Of a stretch of DNA of 64,000 nucleotides, positions 38,777 to 47,022 are shown in pieces. Every line of letters starts with the position of its first letter. The first letter of the stretch is position 1. Made by a program: the position numbers and the translations under genes. Source of the stretch: Gammaproteobacteria bacterium (GTDB taxonomy: Bacteria > Pseudomonadota > Gammaproteobacteria > Pseudomonadales > Azotimanducaceae); NCBI GenBank assembly GCA_026706935.1, contig JAPOXV010000028.1, positions 1-64,000 of the forward strand, written 5' to 3'. The notes beneath the pieces are model-generated. The model saw only the letters and a list, made by a program, of their open reading frames with translations. It made no database searches and was not told the DNA's origin.

Positions 38777-38995
38777 GTGAGTCCTTCAGGGGAGAGAATA
38801 CGCAATCAAATCCGGGAACTAAGGTTTCATCACGGCGAAATGACACAACAGCATCTCGCCGACCAAATCGGTGTTACCCGTCAGACAGTCAATGCCATCG
38901 AAGGTGGGAAGTACTCACCTTCCCTCGAGGTTGCGTTCAAAATCGCCTACGTTTTCGGCAAACCGCTCGAAGAAGTGTTTCAGTTTGACACCTAA
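38777..38995 (+). CDS. XRE-family (Cro/C1) transcriptional regulator
   Basis: 72 residues, essentially one helix-turn-helix domain (MTQQHLADQIGVTRQTVNAIE, with the recognition helix near 33-43) ending in FGKPLEEVFQFD. This single-domain form is the YozG-like group usually paired with a small membrane protein. GTG start one base after the upstream stop, so co-translated. It probably binds the TGTCAA cluster in front of its own operon. Confidence 0.88.
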   Translation: MSPSGERIRNQIRELRFHHGEMTQQHLADQIGVTRQTVNAIEGGKYSPSLEVAFKIAYVFGKPLEEVFQFDT

Positions 38996-39196
38996 CGTAC
39001 GGACTCGATAGCACATATTCGCGACATCTCTGACATATGTGAGCTAAACTGACTGATCTGCACCTCACTTTGGGTGAGATGCAAGCGGTTGCTTACGTAG
39101 GCATAGTCGCGATTGGTTGATGCAGAGCATCCACGAGTTCTAGTCGCCCATCTGAAGGTCACTACGCTCAGAGGTGACCAAAGACGCCTCAGATTC

Positions 39197-39217
39197 ACCG
39201 CATCAGTTTGATGCGGT
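39197..39217. terminator. Perfect hairpin between xre and PhyH genes
   Basis: ACCGCATCA, three-base loop, TGATGCGGT: a nine-base perfect stem immediately after the convergent PhyH stop. No real T-tract follows on either strand (TTTAG on the plus side), so a two-way terminator is likely but weakly supported. Confidence 0.45.
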
Positions 39218-40279
39218 TTAGGACTCATCAACGAAATCCCATTCAGACCAATGGTCACAAAGCTTGTCAATTGAGGTCTGCCACGCGTCGTAAGACTCAG
39301 GATAGTCCAAGAACTGACCAAAATAACCTCGGTCTGGATGGTCGCTTACACCGTGTCCTACTTTCCGTACGCCTTCGAATGGATTGTTCTCTCGCAATCT
39401 GCGAATGCGAAAGTACAGATTCATGCGGGGATTCGGTCCAAGATTTGGTGTCGCGGTATGGGGACATGCATGCAACGCGATAACCGCATCCCCTTCGCCC
39501 AAACAAACTGGCGTCAATTCCGGCCAAGGCCAACCGTCGATCAGTTTCGCCGTTTTAGCGATATCAGACATTTTCTCTCGTACGGATTTGGGTAATCCAT
39601 TTAGAAACACGCGACCGTCCTTCTCAGAAACCCGTAGACGCGGCCAACCCACGCCTTCTGGGCCGATAACGCCTCCCGCATCGCGCTGCATTTGAAACGA
39701 TCTTTCGACTTCCTCATGCATTCCTTTTAACACAGCAAATTGACCGTGACCGGGTTCCAGTTGATCGTTTAACGCGATGCCGACAAGCGCCGTGTAGCTA
39801 CCCAACGAGATACGCCGATCAGGGTCCTGCCAAAGCAGACCATCATTCGTTCCGCGCTTCTCATCGTTCTTTCCAAAATACCGTTCCGAATCTATAGGTC
39901 GACCCCGTGTTGGCTCGATCTCCGAAGCAACGGTGGGGATGGGACCCGCCCAACTTCCGTCAACGTGCGGCGTAGGTTGGCCACCAAGTTCATTCCCGCC
40001 AGGCGTGATCGCGATTTGGCAACTCACGACCTCTGGATAGGGACCCATCGCATTCCGCATGATTTCCGCTAGACAGGTGTCTTTGAAGAGTCGCACGACA
40101 TCTGGGTGGGTTGCTAATTCACGAGGTGGTAGAAGGCGACGTTCCGTCAACGACATACCCGACGATATCAACGCACGAGCACGACTAACGAATTCCATCG
40201 GAATGACATCGCGAAGAATCACGAAACCATCATTGACGAAATTAGTTTGTTCCTGTTTCGAGAGATTCGTCTTGCTCAT
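39218..40279 (-). CDS. Phytanoyl-CoA dioxygenase (PhyH) family protein (copy 2)
   Basis: 353-residue Fe(II)/2-oxoglutarate oxygenase. Iron ligands: HxD in PTPHVDGSW and His in HACPHTATPN. Arg candidate in RMNLYFRIRR. Shared blocks with copy 1 (30419-31528) include GPEG.GWPRL, SVREK, GVSDHPDRG and W.EW near the end, so the two are paralogues of one subfamily acting on related or successive substrates. Transcribed alone, convergent with the XRE gene and followed by a hairpin. Confidence 0.83.
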   Translation of the reverse strand: MSKTNLSKQEQTNFVNDGFVILRDVIPMEFVSRARALISSGMSLTERRLLPPRELATHPDVVRLFKDTCLAEIMRNAMGPYPEVVSCQIAITPGGNELGGQPTPHVDGSWAGPIPTVASEIEPTRGRPIDSERYFGKNDEKRGTNDGLLWQDPDRRISLGSYTALVGIALNDQLEPGHGQFAVLKGMHEEVERSFQMQRDAGGVIGPEGVGWPRLRVSEKDGRVFLNGLPKSVREKMSDIAKTAKLIDGWPWPELTPVCLGEGDAVIALHACPHTATPNLGPNPRMNLYFRIRRLRENNPFEGVRKVGHGVSDHPDRGYFGQFLDYPESYDAWQTSIDKLCDHWSEWDFVDES

Positions 40280-40416
40280 ACCCGTTTACGGAAATTGCGT
40301 GATTGAGATTAGATTTCGCACGAACCAACGCGAAAATACGCTTAAAAATACGCCACGGATCGCGACTCCAACGACCTTTTGAGCCGATCTGTTCATTTTT
40401 ATAATCCATCCGTTCG

Positions 40417-40493
40417 GCGCTCGTAGCTCAACTGGATAGAGCACCAGGCTTCGAACCTGGGGGTTCGGGGTTCGAGTCCCTGCGGGCGCGCCA
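40417..40493 (+). tRNA. tRNA-Arg, anticodon UCG
   Basis: Full cloverleaf with encoded CCA. Acceptor stem GCGCTCG/CGGGCGC (one G-U pair), D stem GCTC/GAGC, anticodon stem CCAGG/CCTGG with loop CTTCGAA, and T stem CGGGG/CCCTG around TTCGAGT. The anticodon TCG at 40451-40453 reads CGA codons. A short hairpin with a T run follows at 40520-40539. Confidence 0.95.
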
Positions 40494-40519
40494 ACACCTG
40501 TGTCGGAATTGAAGAAGTC

Positions 40520-40539
40520 GCTTAGCTTCCTAAGTTTTT
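40520..40539 (+). terminator. Rho-independent terminator after tRNA-Arg
   Basis: CTTAG, loop CTTC, CTAAG (40521-40534), extended by a G-U pair, then TTTTT. The stem is short but the T run is right. It overlaps the last codons of the convergent amidohydrolase gene. Confidence 0.55.
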
Positions 40540-41972
40540 AAGACCTCTTTTGCGGCATCTGCAAGTACAGTACCTTCGAAGAAACTCGGATTCGTCTCGC
40601 CCCAGAATCGCACTGGGTTTTCAAATACGAAGTGTCGGAAATCTTCAGTCGTAATGCGTCCATCTTCGACAAGCTCGTGTGCTTCAGGCAGAACACCTGC
40701 CATATCCTGTACGTCAAAGTGCCCAATATCCGATCCAAACAGTGTCTTGATTTCGGTATTGAATGGATTATTCTGACGTTGGAAAGCGAGTGCGTTCGTC
40801 GCGTCGTCTGCCTCACATCCGAAATAGAATCGATCTGCAAAAAGTGTCTTGAAGTCGGATTTCTCTCTGATCTCGCACGCCGCGTAGTCGTCGAGTTGGT
40901 TTAGACCACCGGTCGTAGTCGGACCGTTCTTCGTACTTAATCCACGTCCTGCGAGAATAGCATCCTGCATTGCGGGACTCGCGTATTCCTCCGCTAGCTC
41001 CTTTAAAAGCTCCAGATCTAACTCGCTCGGATCGGTGAACTTCAACGCTTCGCCATTGCGAATCTCCCAGTGATTAATGAGGTCTGCGTACAACAATACG
41101 GCGAATCCAACACCACCTTCGAGGAAAGCGAAATTGAGGTCCGGGAATCTGCGTGTGACGCCGCCCATAAACAGCGATTTGCATACCGCTTCTGACGCGG
41201 CGGCGAAGTGTCCAATGTGGTTGTAGCAGAAGTTTGAAACTGAAAGCCGGAAGAACTTCCCACGCGAACCGCGATGAAATGTTGGCGACACACCGAGCTC
41301 GCGACACTTGGCCCATACCACGTCATAATCGTGTGCACTGTCGATACCGAACGTATCGAGCCAGGACACCAGATCTGAGGCGTCGGGTTTTTCCGTGACG
41401 ATCTTTTCGATCGGTCGATCTATTAGGCTGTTTAACATCACAACCTTGAGTCCGAGTTCCCCGACAGCATGGTCAAGCTCCGCTAGCGCTTCTTCTGGTG
41501 TGTGCATTGGAATAACCGCGGCAGGTGTCATACGATCTTTGAATGGCTCAAACAACTCTGCGCAATAGATGTTGAATGCTCTGCATGCAGCCACGCGTGC
41601 TTCTTCGTCATTCACTCGTGGCAAGCCAAGACCAGCCGTTGGGTAGAGTACGGCGAAATCGATCCCTAGCTCGTCCAAGCGCTCGTACAGCAACTTCGGC
41701 ATCATCGCAGTCGCGCGATCTTTCGTGTTCTTCGTGGGTGAGCCCCAAAACGCTTCTTGCGCGACATTCGCACGACGTCTCTCCGCTACTGTCATGCGAA
41801 GACTATTACCGACTCGCGCACCATTCATTTCCATAGCGCGTGTCGCCGCTTTTCCGCCGATTGCTTCCATTGCGGACCGTACAACTGGTCCATACTCGAG
41901 CCAATGACCATCCGCATCAATGACGGGATGACCTAGATCAGCGCGTAATTGTGAGGCTATTGACATGCCCAT
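40530..41972 (-). CDS. Amidohydrolase-2 family metal-dependent hydrolase
   Basis: 480-residue TIM-barrel hydrolase of the amidohydrolase_2 (ACMSD-like) group. The metal motif near the N terminus is VIDADGHWLE; other landmarks are the His in SPTFHRGSRG, LEGGVGFAVLLYAD, the late LFGSDIGHFD and FENPVRFWGETNP. Family members decarboxylate or hydrolyse aromatic and related acids; the substrate here cannot be told. A second ATG two codons in (41966) is equally possible. It stands alone between the tRNA and an ankyrin gene. Confidence 0.83.
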   Translation of the reverse strand: MGMSIASQLRADLGHPVIDADGHWLEYGPVVRSAMEAIGGKAATRAMEMNGARVGNSLRMTVAERRRANVAQEAFWGSPTKNTKDRATAMMPKLLYERLDELGIDFAVLYPTAGLGLPRVNDEEARVAACRAFNIYCAELFEPFKDRMTPAAVIPMHTPEEALAELDHAVGELGLKVVMLNSLIDRPIEKIVTEKPDASDLVSWLDTFGIDSAHDYDVVWAKCRELGVSPTFHRGSRGKFFRLSVSNFCYNHIGHFAAASEAVCKSLFMGGVTRRFPDLNFAFLEGGVGFAVLLYADLINHWEIRNGEALKFTDPSELDLELLKELAEEYASPAMQDAILAGRGLSTKNGPTTTGGLNQLDDYAACEIREKSDFKTLFADRFYFGCEADDATNALAFQRQNNPFNTEIKTLFGSDIGHFDVQDMAGVLPEAHELVEDGRITTEDFRHFVFENPVRFWGETNPSFFEGTVLADAAKEVLKT

Positions 41973-42159
41973 CTAACCCCGTTTCGTCAAGACAATATCG
42001 GTCTGTTATTAAACACCTAAGTTGAGCTACGGGATTCTGGTTTTAGTCCATCTTTTCGGATTCGTATTAAGCGTTATTTCCAAAACAAATCGAAACTCAC
42101 ATTGCTTGCGCAATCCATGTCGAAACTACAAAGATTCGATCGCCGAACTCAATACAAGA

Positions 42160-43161
42160 TCACGCGCCGTTCTCAAGCAACAGGTCGATGACGTCTTTGC
42201 GGATTTTTCGTTTCCGTGCATGGTCGAGAGCCGTCAAGCCATCGTGGTCTTTGATTGAGGGATCCGCACCGCGTTCTAAAAGCCACGGCACGAGTTTGCT
42301 GCGATTCCATCTCATCAAATCGATCAACGGTGTCGCTCCACCAACTTTCAAATTCCAGTCTGCGCCATACTCATCGAGTAACTCGCAAATCGTCACGTCG
42401 CCGTGAAACAACGACGAGAATACAGCAGGATTTGGACTTGCACCTCGAGACAACAAGTGCTTCGTCAAATCTAGATTTCCTTGCCAGGATACCGCGTACC
42501 AAAGCGCAGTCGCGTTGAAGATTTCGTCTCCTTCTGCAATTGGCTGTATCGCATCAATTTCGACCCCTTGGTCCAGAATGAAATCAACACACGCGATCGC
42601 TGCTTGATTTCCAAGGGTTTTGTGAAGACCCGACATGCAGACATAGTGCAAAGGCGTCCGCTCTACGTGATCGAGTGAACTCAGCAATTGCTGTTTCGCA
42701 TGCAGCTTTAATCGAGATAAGTCAAGTAACGAACTCGCCGACCAAACATCCAGAGGTCTCAGTTCACTAACCAGTAAGTCCATTAGTTCGTCAAGCGGAC
42801 CCATTGCAGCGTAACCCAAAGGCGTCAATGCGAGCGGTCCTGCAGCTACCGTTGGGTCCGCGCCGTGCTCAAGCAACCGACCAAGCGCTGCTGGATGACC
42901 GTTATGCTTTGGAATCGTTCGATGGTATTGACACAGTCGAGTTAACGGCGTGTGCTTAGCACCTGTACCTGCCGTGACGTTGACGTCCGCGCCATAAAGC
43001 ACGAGCACGTCTATACATGCCGCGTCGCCAGTGAATGCAGCGTCCATAATCGGCTTCCAGTGCTGCGTGGCGACAGGATCGTCTTGGGCTAGTTGCTGAA
43101 GCTTCTCTACGTCACCCTGACGAATAGCATCGCAAAGTGGCTTGTATGCGACTCGCGGCAA
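42160..43161 (-). CDS. Ankyrin-repeat protein downstream of bfr
   Basis: 333 residues built of ankyrin repeats without a signal peptide: VLVLYGADVNVTAGTGAKHTPL, split repeats near 95-125 (LLEHGADPTVAAGPLALTPL), 165-185 (RTPLHYVCMSGLHKTL) and 295-330 (LLERGADPSIKDHDGLTALD). TTG start six bases after the bfr stop, with AGAGGA inside the bfr 3' end as likely ribosome site, so it is probably in the bfr operon. Ankyrin genes beside catalase genes are known in pseudomonads. A link to iron or peroxide stress is inference only. Confidence 0.85.
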   Translation of the reverse strand: MPRVAYKPLCDAIRQGDVEKLQQLAQDDPVATQHWKPIMDAAFTGDAACIDVLVLYGADVNVTAGTGAKHTPLTRLCQYHRTIPKHNGHPAALGRLLEHGADPTVAAGPLALTPLGYAAMGPLDELMDLLVSELRPLDVWSASSLLDLSRLKLHAKQQLLSSLDHVERTPLHYVCMSGLHKTLGNQAAIACVDFILDQGVEIDAIQPIAEGDEIFNATALWYAVSWQGNLDLTKHLLSRGASPNPAVFSSLFHGDVTICELLDEYGADWNLKVGGATPLIDLMRWNRSKLVPWLLERGADPSIKDHDGLTALDHARKRKIRKDVIDLLLENGA

Positions 43162-43167
43162 TCGGAT

Positions 43168-43644
43168 TTAATCCTCTCGCATTTGTCGTTGTAGGTAATT
43201 CTCCAACGTGACGCGCTCAATTAGATCTAACTGCGTCTCTAGCCAATCAACATGCTCTTCTTCTGACTCCAGGATCCGTTCGAGAATCTCTCGCGAAATG
43301 TAATCCTGCACGTTCTCACAATACTCGATGCCTTTGCGTAGACTCGGCATTGCTTCCATCTCTAACTTTAAATCACACTCTAAAGCTTCCTGCGGTGTTT
43401 CGCCGACATACAAGCGACCTAAGTCCTGTAAATTCGGTAAGCCTTCAAGGAACAGAATCCGCTCGACCAGTGTGTCGGCGTGTTTCATTTCGTCAACCGA
43501 TTCCTCATACTCATGCTCACCTAGGTATTTCAAACCCCAATTGTTGAACATTCGCGAATGTAGGAAATACTGGTTGATGGCTGTCAATTCGTTTTTTAAC
43601 ACATCATTCAACAGTTGAATGACCTGAGAATCTTGAGGATTCAT
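43168..43644 (-). CDS. bfr: Bacterioferritin
   Basis: 158-residue haem-containing ferritin that oxidises and stores iron. Ferroxidase ligands are all visible: Glu in LKNELTAIN, Glu and His in DEMKHAD, Glu in KLEMEAM, and Glu and His in [10 protein letters not shown]. The haem-ligand Met is in DEMKHAD. The frame runs upstream to 43671, but ATG 43644 ([13 protein letters not shown]) is the normal start. Divergent from bfd across a region with a Fur-like box. Confidence 0.95.
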   Translation of the reverse strand: MNPQDSQVIQLLNDVLKNELTAINQYFLHSRMFNNWGLKYLGEHEYEESVDEMKHADTLVERILFLEGLPNLQDLGRLYVGETPQEALECDLKLEMEAMPSLRKGIEYCENVQDYISREILERILESEEEHVDWLETQLDLIERVTLENYLQRQMRED

Positions 43645-43752
43645 GGCGCTTCCTTGATCATGCCCAACCAAATTCTAGTAAATTTTACCTGTATATCTAT
43701 TCAGTTAAATTACAGTATGCTTCACTAGGAAAATCGTTTATTTAATGTAATT

Positions 43753-43771
43753 GGTAATCAATCTCATTATC
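43753..43771. promoter_or_regulatory. Fur box between bfr and bfd
   Basis: GGTAATCAATCTCATTATC matches the 19-base Fur consensus at 14 positions and starts 34 bases before the bfd ATG. That is the expected place for iron-dependent repression of bfd, whose product releases iron from bacterioferritin. Confidence 0.7.
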
Positions 43772-43786
43772 GAATACAATAAGCCT

Positions 43787-43990
43787 ATGTATGTGTGTAT
43801 TTGCTTCGGTGTCACTGACAGCGAAATCGTCGATGCCATTAATGAAGGGCACGACTCCGTCAACGCAATCAATCGAGAACTTGGTGCCGCCGGGTGCTGT
43901 GGTTCATGCATGACAAGCATCGAAGCGATCATCGATTTACATAAAGGCGACGAGAATAAGACCGAACCGCTCTTCTTCGCGGCGGGTTAA
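43787..43990 (+). CDS. bfd: Bacterioferritin-associated ferredoxin
   Basis: 67-residue [2Fe-2S] protein that gives electrons to bacterioferritin to release stored iron. Cluster cysteines: C4 and C6 (YVCICFGV), C38 and C41 (GCCGSC), plus an extra C37. The frame opens at 43751, but ATG 43787 gives the family start. Low iron should raise its expression through the upstream Fur box. Confidence 0.92.
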   Translation: MYVCICFGVTDSEIVDAINEGHDSVNAINRELGAAGCCGSCMTSIEAIIDLHKGDENKTEPLFFAAG

Positions 43991-44008
43991 CAATTTACGT
44001 CCACATCT

Positions 44009-44026
44009 CGAATCCTGCAGGATTCG
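44009..44026. terminator. Palindromic hairpin between bfd and the MerR-TPR gene
   Basis: CGAATCC, TGCA, GGATTCG: a perfect 18-base palindrome in the 53-base gap between two convergent genes. No T-tract follows, so its role as a two-way terminator rests on position. Confidence 0.4.
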
Positions 44027-44043
44027 TACGTTAGCTACTCCGC

Positions 44044-44913
44044 TTAAGTTTCTTTGAAGGAAAGTTCAAAGAACTTCGTCATATAGTCATCTGCGCGTTT
44101 GGCGTCTCCTAGCTTTTTATAGATGCGAGCCAAACACTGAAATGATTCTAGGATACCGTCCGCTCTCTTGAGGTGCTCAATCGCCAACTCATTGGACTCA
44201 AACATCTCAAACAGAATCCCAAGGTTGTAGTTGCCGATTTGGTGCGTGCAATCCACCGCTAACGCCTTCTCGTAGCAGTATCTTGAATCTAGCTGACGTC
44301 CGCTTAAGAAGTGGAGTCGACCGAGATTGACCCAGGCGTCGGCGTTGCTCTCGTCATGGCTAATGCAGATTTCGTAAGCGCGTCGTGCTTCCACATCGTT
44401 TTCCTCGTCCTCACAATCGAGTGCGTACTGGTACCAATCCTCTGCGTCAGGAGAATCAGACCGAACTCGTTGAGCAACACGTAGCGATTCAAGTGTCCTG
44501 ACCAACTGAGCTCGTTTAGGTTGCAACACATCGTTGAAATCGAACGCGCGTTCGCCAGTCTCAGGATCGAGCAATCCGTGCTCAGATTGAACGAGAATAT
44601 CACCACCGACCAATCCCGAGTTTTTAATGAACTTGATTGCCGATGAGTGAGTTAGATCTTCACTACGTGCTTCTCGAACCGTTGAATATGCCTCTACGAC
44701 TTTTGCGAAACTCGTCCCTTCATCGACAAGCTTCCCTATGTCGCAGGCAACCACCATATCTTGAAAACGGTAGACGAGCTTGGCGTTATCGTGTTTAACC
44801 GGTTCGAGAAGTCGCTTCTTGCGAAGCTGCTGGAGCTGATATTCGCTCAGCCCGGACTTACCGCAGACTTCTCGAGTCGTAAACCCGTCAATCGTCTTAC
44901 GGTCAACATCCAT
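44044..44913 (-). CDS. MerR-like HTH protein with TPR repeats
   Basis: 289 residues. Residues about 12-75 form a MerR-type winged helix (TTREVCGKSGLSEYQLQQLR, then KKRLLEP, YRFQDMVV). Residues about 150-285 hold tetratricopeptide repeats (DAWVNLGRLHFLSGRQLDSR, IGNYNLGILFEMFESNELAI). It would bind DNA and a protein partner at once; no small-molecule-binding Cys cluster is seen. Such MerR-TPR fusions occur in proteobacteria without an assigned function. Convergent with bfd. Confidence 0.8.
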   Translation of the reverse strand: MDVDRKTIDGFTTREVCGKSGLSEYQLQQLRKKRLLEPVKHDNAKLVYRFQDMVVACDIGKLVDEGTSFAKVVEAYSTVREARSEDLTHSSAIKFIKNSGLVGGDILVQSEHGLLDPETGERAFDFNDVLQPKRAQLVRTLESLRVAQRVRSDSPDAEDWYQYALDCEDEENDVEARRAYEICISHDESNADAWVNLGRLHFLSGRQLDSRYCYEKALAVDCTHQIGNYNLGILFEMFESNELAIEHLKRADGILESFQCLARIYKKLGDAKRADDYMTKFFELSFKET

Positions 44914-45101
44914 GTTTCTTGCGCCATGTGCCTACTGCACTAAACCTGATTTTACAAACCAATTCTGTTTTGCAAACTAACAAATATGCGAATTGAACGA
45001 GGGGCTCGGCGAAGCTTCTGCCATATGGAATATCCCCGGTCTATTTCTGCAAACAGGACGCACGCGATCGCTTGATGTCGTCCACTTAATCAGCTAGTAC
45101 G

Positions 45102-45635
45102 CTATTCCACGCGTCCGGTTTGTAGCGCATCGCGAAGTAGCGCTAATTGGTAATCCGTAATCGGTTCAAAGTCCGGTATCGTGCATCGTGGTCCCCACGT
45201 GCGACGTCCAAATTCAAACACTTCAGTACGGACGTAGTCGCCGATGCACAGCCGCGATGAGCCGCGTGACTCCAGATTAAGGATCGCTTTTCGATGTAAT
45301 CCGAAACAATGCCGACCAAACTGAACCAGAAATTTGGGGCGTCCTTCACCACGCATCGTAAACACGATGTGACGTTTGCTAAGTACCTCGTGATCGCGAA
45401 TCGCGATCTTAGAAATGCAGTGAGTCCGTTTCTGGTAATCCTTCGGGTCCGGTGTTGAATCCAGAATACTCGCTAACGTTACGGGAGCCTCACCTTTCGG
45501 TTCTTCGACCGTAGTCTGATTCTCGACTTCACCTTCTTCACCACGCACGCCAAGAAAAAGCAAAGGAACGAGCGCCACTATGAAGGAGATCTTTACCCAT
45601 CTCGAACATCCCTTTTTCCTATAAATCGCTCGCAT
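45102..45635 (-). CDS. Exported DUF6491-like protein
   Basis: 177-residue protein with a signal peptide (ISFIVALVPLLFLGV near 17-31) and four cysteines after it (THCISK, GRHCFGL, SRLCIGDYV, GPRCTIP), likely two disulfides in the periplasm. The Cys pattern and 'I..F' core fit the small DUF6491 group. Function unknown. ATG 45635 is chosen over an in-frame upstream start because it gives a proper signal peptide. Confidence 0.6.
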   Translation of the reverse strand: MRAIYRKKGCSRWVKISFIVALVPLLFLGVRGEEGEVENQTTVEEPKGEAPVTLASILDSTPDPKDYQKRTHCISKIAIRDHEVLSKRHIVFTMRGEGRPKFLVQFGRHCFGLHRKAILNLESRGSSRLCIGDYVRTEVFEFGRRTWGPRCTIPDFEPITDYQLALLRDALQTGRVE

Positions 45636-45716
45636 AGCGACCTCTCGACGGCTCCACAATCGTTGCATTGCGACCTTGTGAAACGACTTCGTTCGACTGT
45701 AATCGTACCTAATTCG

Positions 45717-46571
45717 TTAGACCTTTAGCTGCCTAATCAGTTCTTCAAGCGTCGACGCTATTTCTGCGCGGATCGTCAGTGATGCGAGCGCGTCACCTCG
45801 GGTAACGCCGAAGCCTAAAGTCGCAATGGGTATGCCGCATTCGTAAGCTAACTTTACCAATCGAAAGCTTGAATAGACCATCAACGACGAGCCAACGACG
45901 AGTACACCTTGCGCCTTGCGAATCGCCTCATTCGCATTCTCTTTCACATTCGAATGGATACTTCCCCCGAAAAATACAACATCGGGTTTCAACACGCCAC
46001 CGCACACCTTGCACTGAGGTACTACGAACGAATCGTCAATTCTCATTGAGTAGTAACCTTCGCCAACCGCGTCTGGCATTACGGCAGCTGATACGAACTT
46101 AGGATTCATTACCTCAAGTCGTTTTTGAATGTCGTCTCGATCAAATCGTTCTTGACAAGCCACACATGTCACGGTACGAAGCGAACCGTGTAGGGGAATA
46201 ACAGATTGCTGTCCACTCGCTTCGTGCAGGTCATCGACATTTTGTGTAATCACGTTGCTAACGTATCCACGATCTTCCAAGCGTTTGAGCGACATGTGAG
46301 CACTGTTAGGTCTCGCTTTTGAAAACACTTGCCAACCCAGCATGCTCCTTGCCCAGTACCGCCTTCGCGCATCGACAGACCTGAAAAATTCGTCGAGTAA
46401 TACAGGTTGCGGTCGCTTCCAATTGCCGTTCTCGTCACGATAGTCGAATATCCCCGAATTCGTGCTACACCCCGCTCCGGTAATCACGCAAAGTGGGTGA
46501 TGTTCAACGAAGAACCTCTGCAAGGACGGTAGGTCGTTGCAGAGATTTCCTTCTGAAGGCGTGAACGTCAT
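45717..46571 (-). CDS. Sir2-family NAD-dependent protein deacylase
   Basis: 284-residue sirtuin. NAD loop GAGCSTNSGIFDYRD, catalytic TQNVDDLHEASG and HGSLRTVTC with the catalytic His, zinc cysteines CVAC and CKVC, then VVFFGGSIHSNV and VVGSSLMVYS. The DYRDENG.W sequence fits class II (SIRT4-like) enzymes rather than CobB. It would remove acyl groups from lysine in the cytoplasm. Divergent from the small unknown gene at 46648. Confidence 0.92.
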   Translation of the reverse strand: MTFTPSEGNLCNDLPSLQRFFVEHHPLCVITGAGCSTNSGIFDYRDENGNWKRPQPVLLDEFFRSVDARRRYWARSMLGWQVFSKARPNSAHMSLKRLEDRGYVSNVITQNVDDLHEASGQQSVIPLHGSLRTVTCVACQERFDRDDIQKRLEVMNPKFVSAAVMPDAVGEGYYSMRIDDSFVVPQCKVCGGVLKPDVVFFGGSIHSNVKENANEAIRKAQGVLVVGSSLMVYSSFRLVKLAYECGIPIATLGFGVTRGDALASLTIRAEIASTLEELIRQLKV

Positions 46572-46647
46572 GCTTGAACGACTACGATTAGCACACTGGA
46601 ACGAACGTGTTTTTCATGACCGTTCTATCGTGCATTGGAGGATTTCA

Positions 46648-47022
46648 ATGACAACCTATCTTCAGGAAGTTGGACGTTTCAAGTTTGACATTTCATACCG
46701 CCGCATGCGCGGCGACCAAGGCTTGTCAATTCGTGTAAGTGGTCCCGTGGCCGATGAGAATCGGGAGCTACTTCGATTTGATTGTTTCGATAACAGTCCG
46801 CACTACCATGTTGAAGTCTACGGAAAGAACGAGATCACGGCGATCGAAGACAACGACGCGACAGAATGGTCACTGAAGACACTAAGTGATCAATTCGAGA
46901 GGTTAGTCGATGCTGCTGGTGCCGATGCACTAAATCCTCAAGAGCGCGACAGCTTGAAAGGTGCGCTATTGCAAGTCTCCAAAGATTCGCGCAATCTCGT
47001 CGCAGCAGAGCGAGCAGCTTAA
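46648..47022 (+). CDS. Conserved-looking small protein, unknown
   Basis: 124 residues, soluble, acidic C-terminal half. I do not recognise the family. The core reads LLRFDCFDNSPHYHVEVYG, followed by EWSLKTLSDQFERLVDAAG. The start is clear: GGAGG at 46637-46641 lies six bases before ATG 46648, though the frame is open to 46537. It shares four bases with the convergent CoA transferase gene. Confidence 0.75.
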   Translation: MTTYLQEVGRFKFDISYRRMRGDQGLSIRVSGPVADENRELLRFDCFDNSPHYHVEVYGKNEITAIEDNDATEWSLKTLSDQFERLVDAAGADALNPQERDSLKGALLQVSKDSRNLVAAERAA

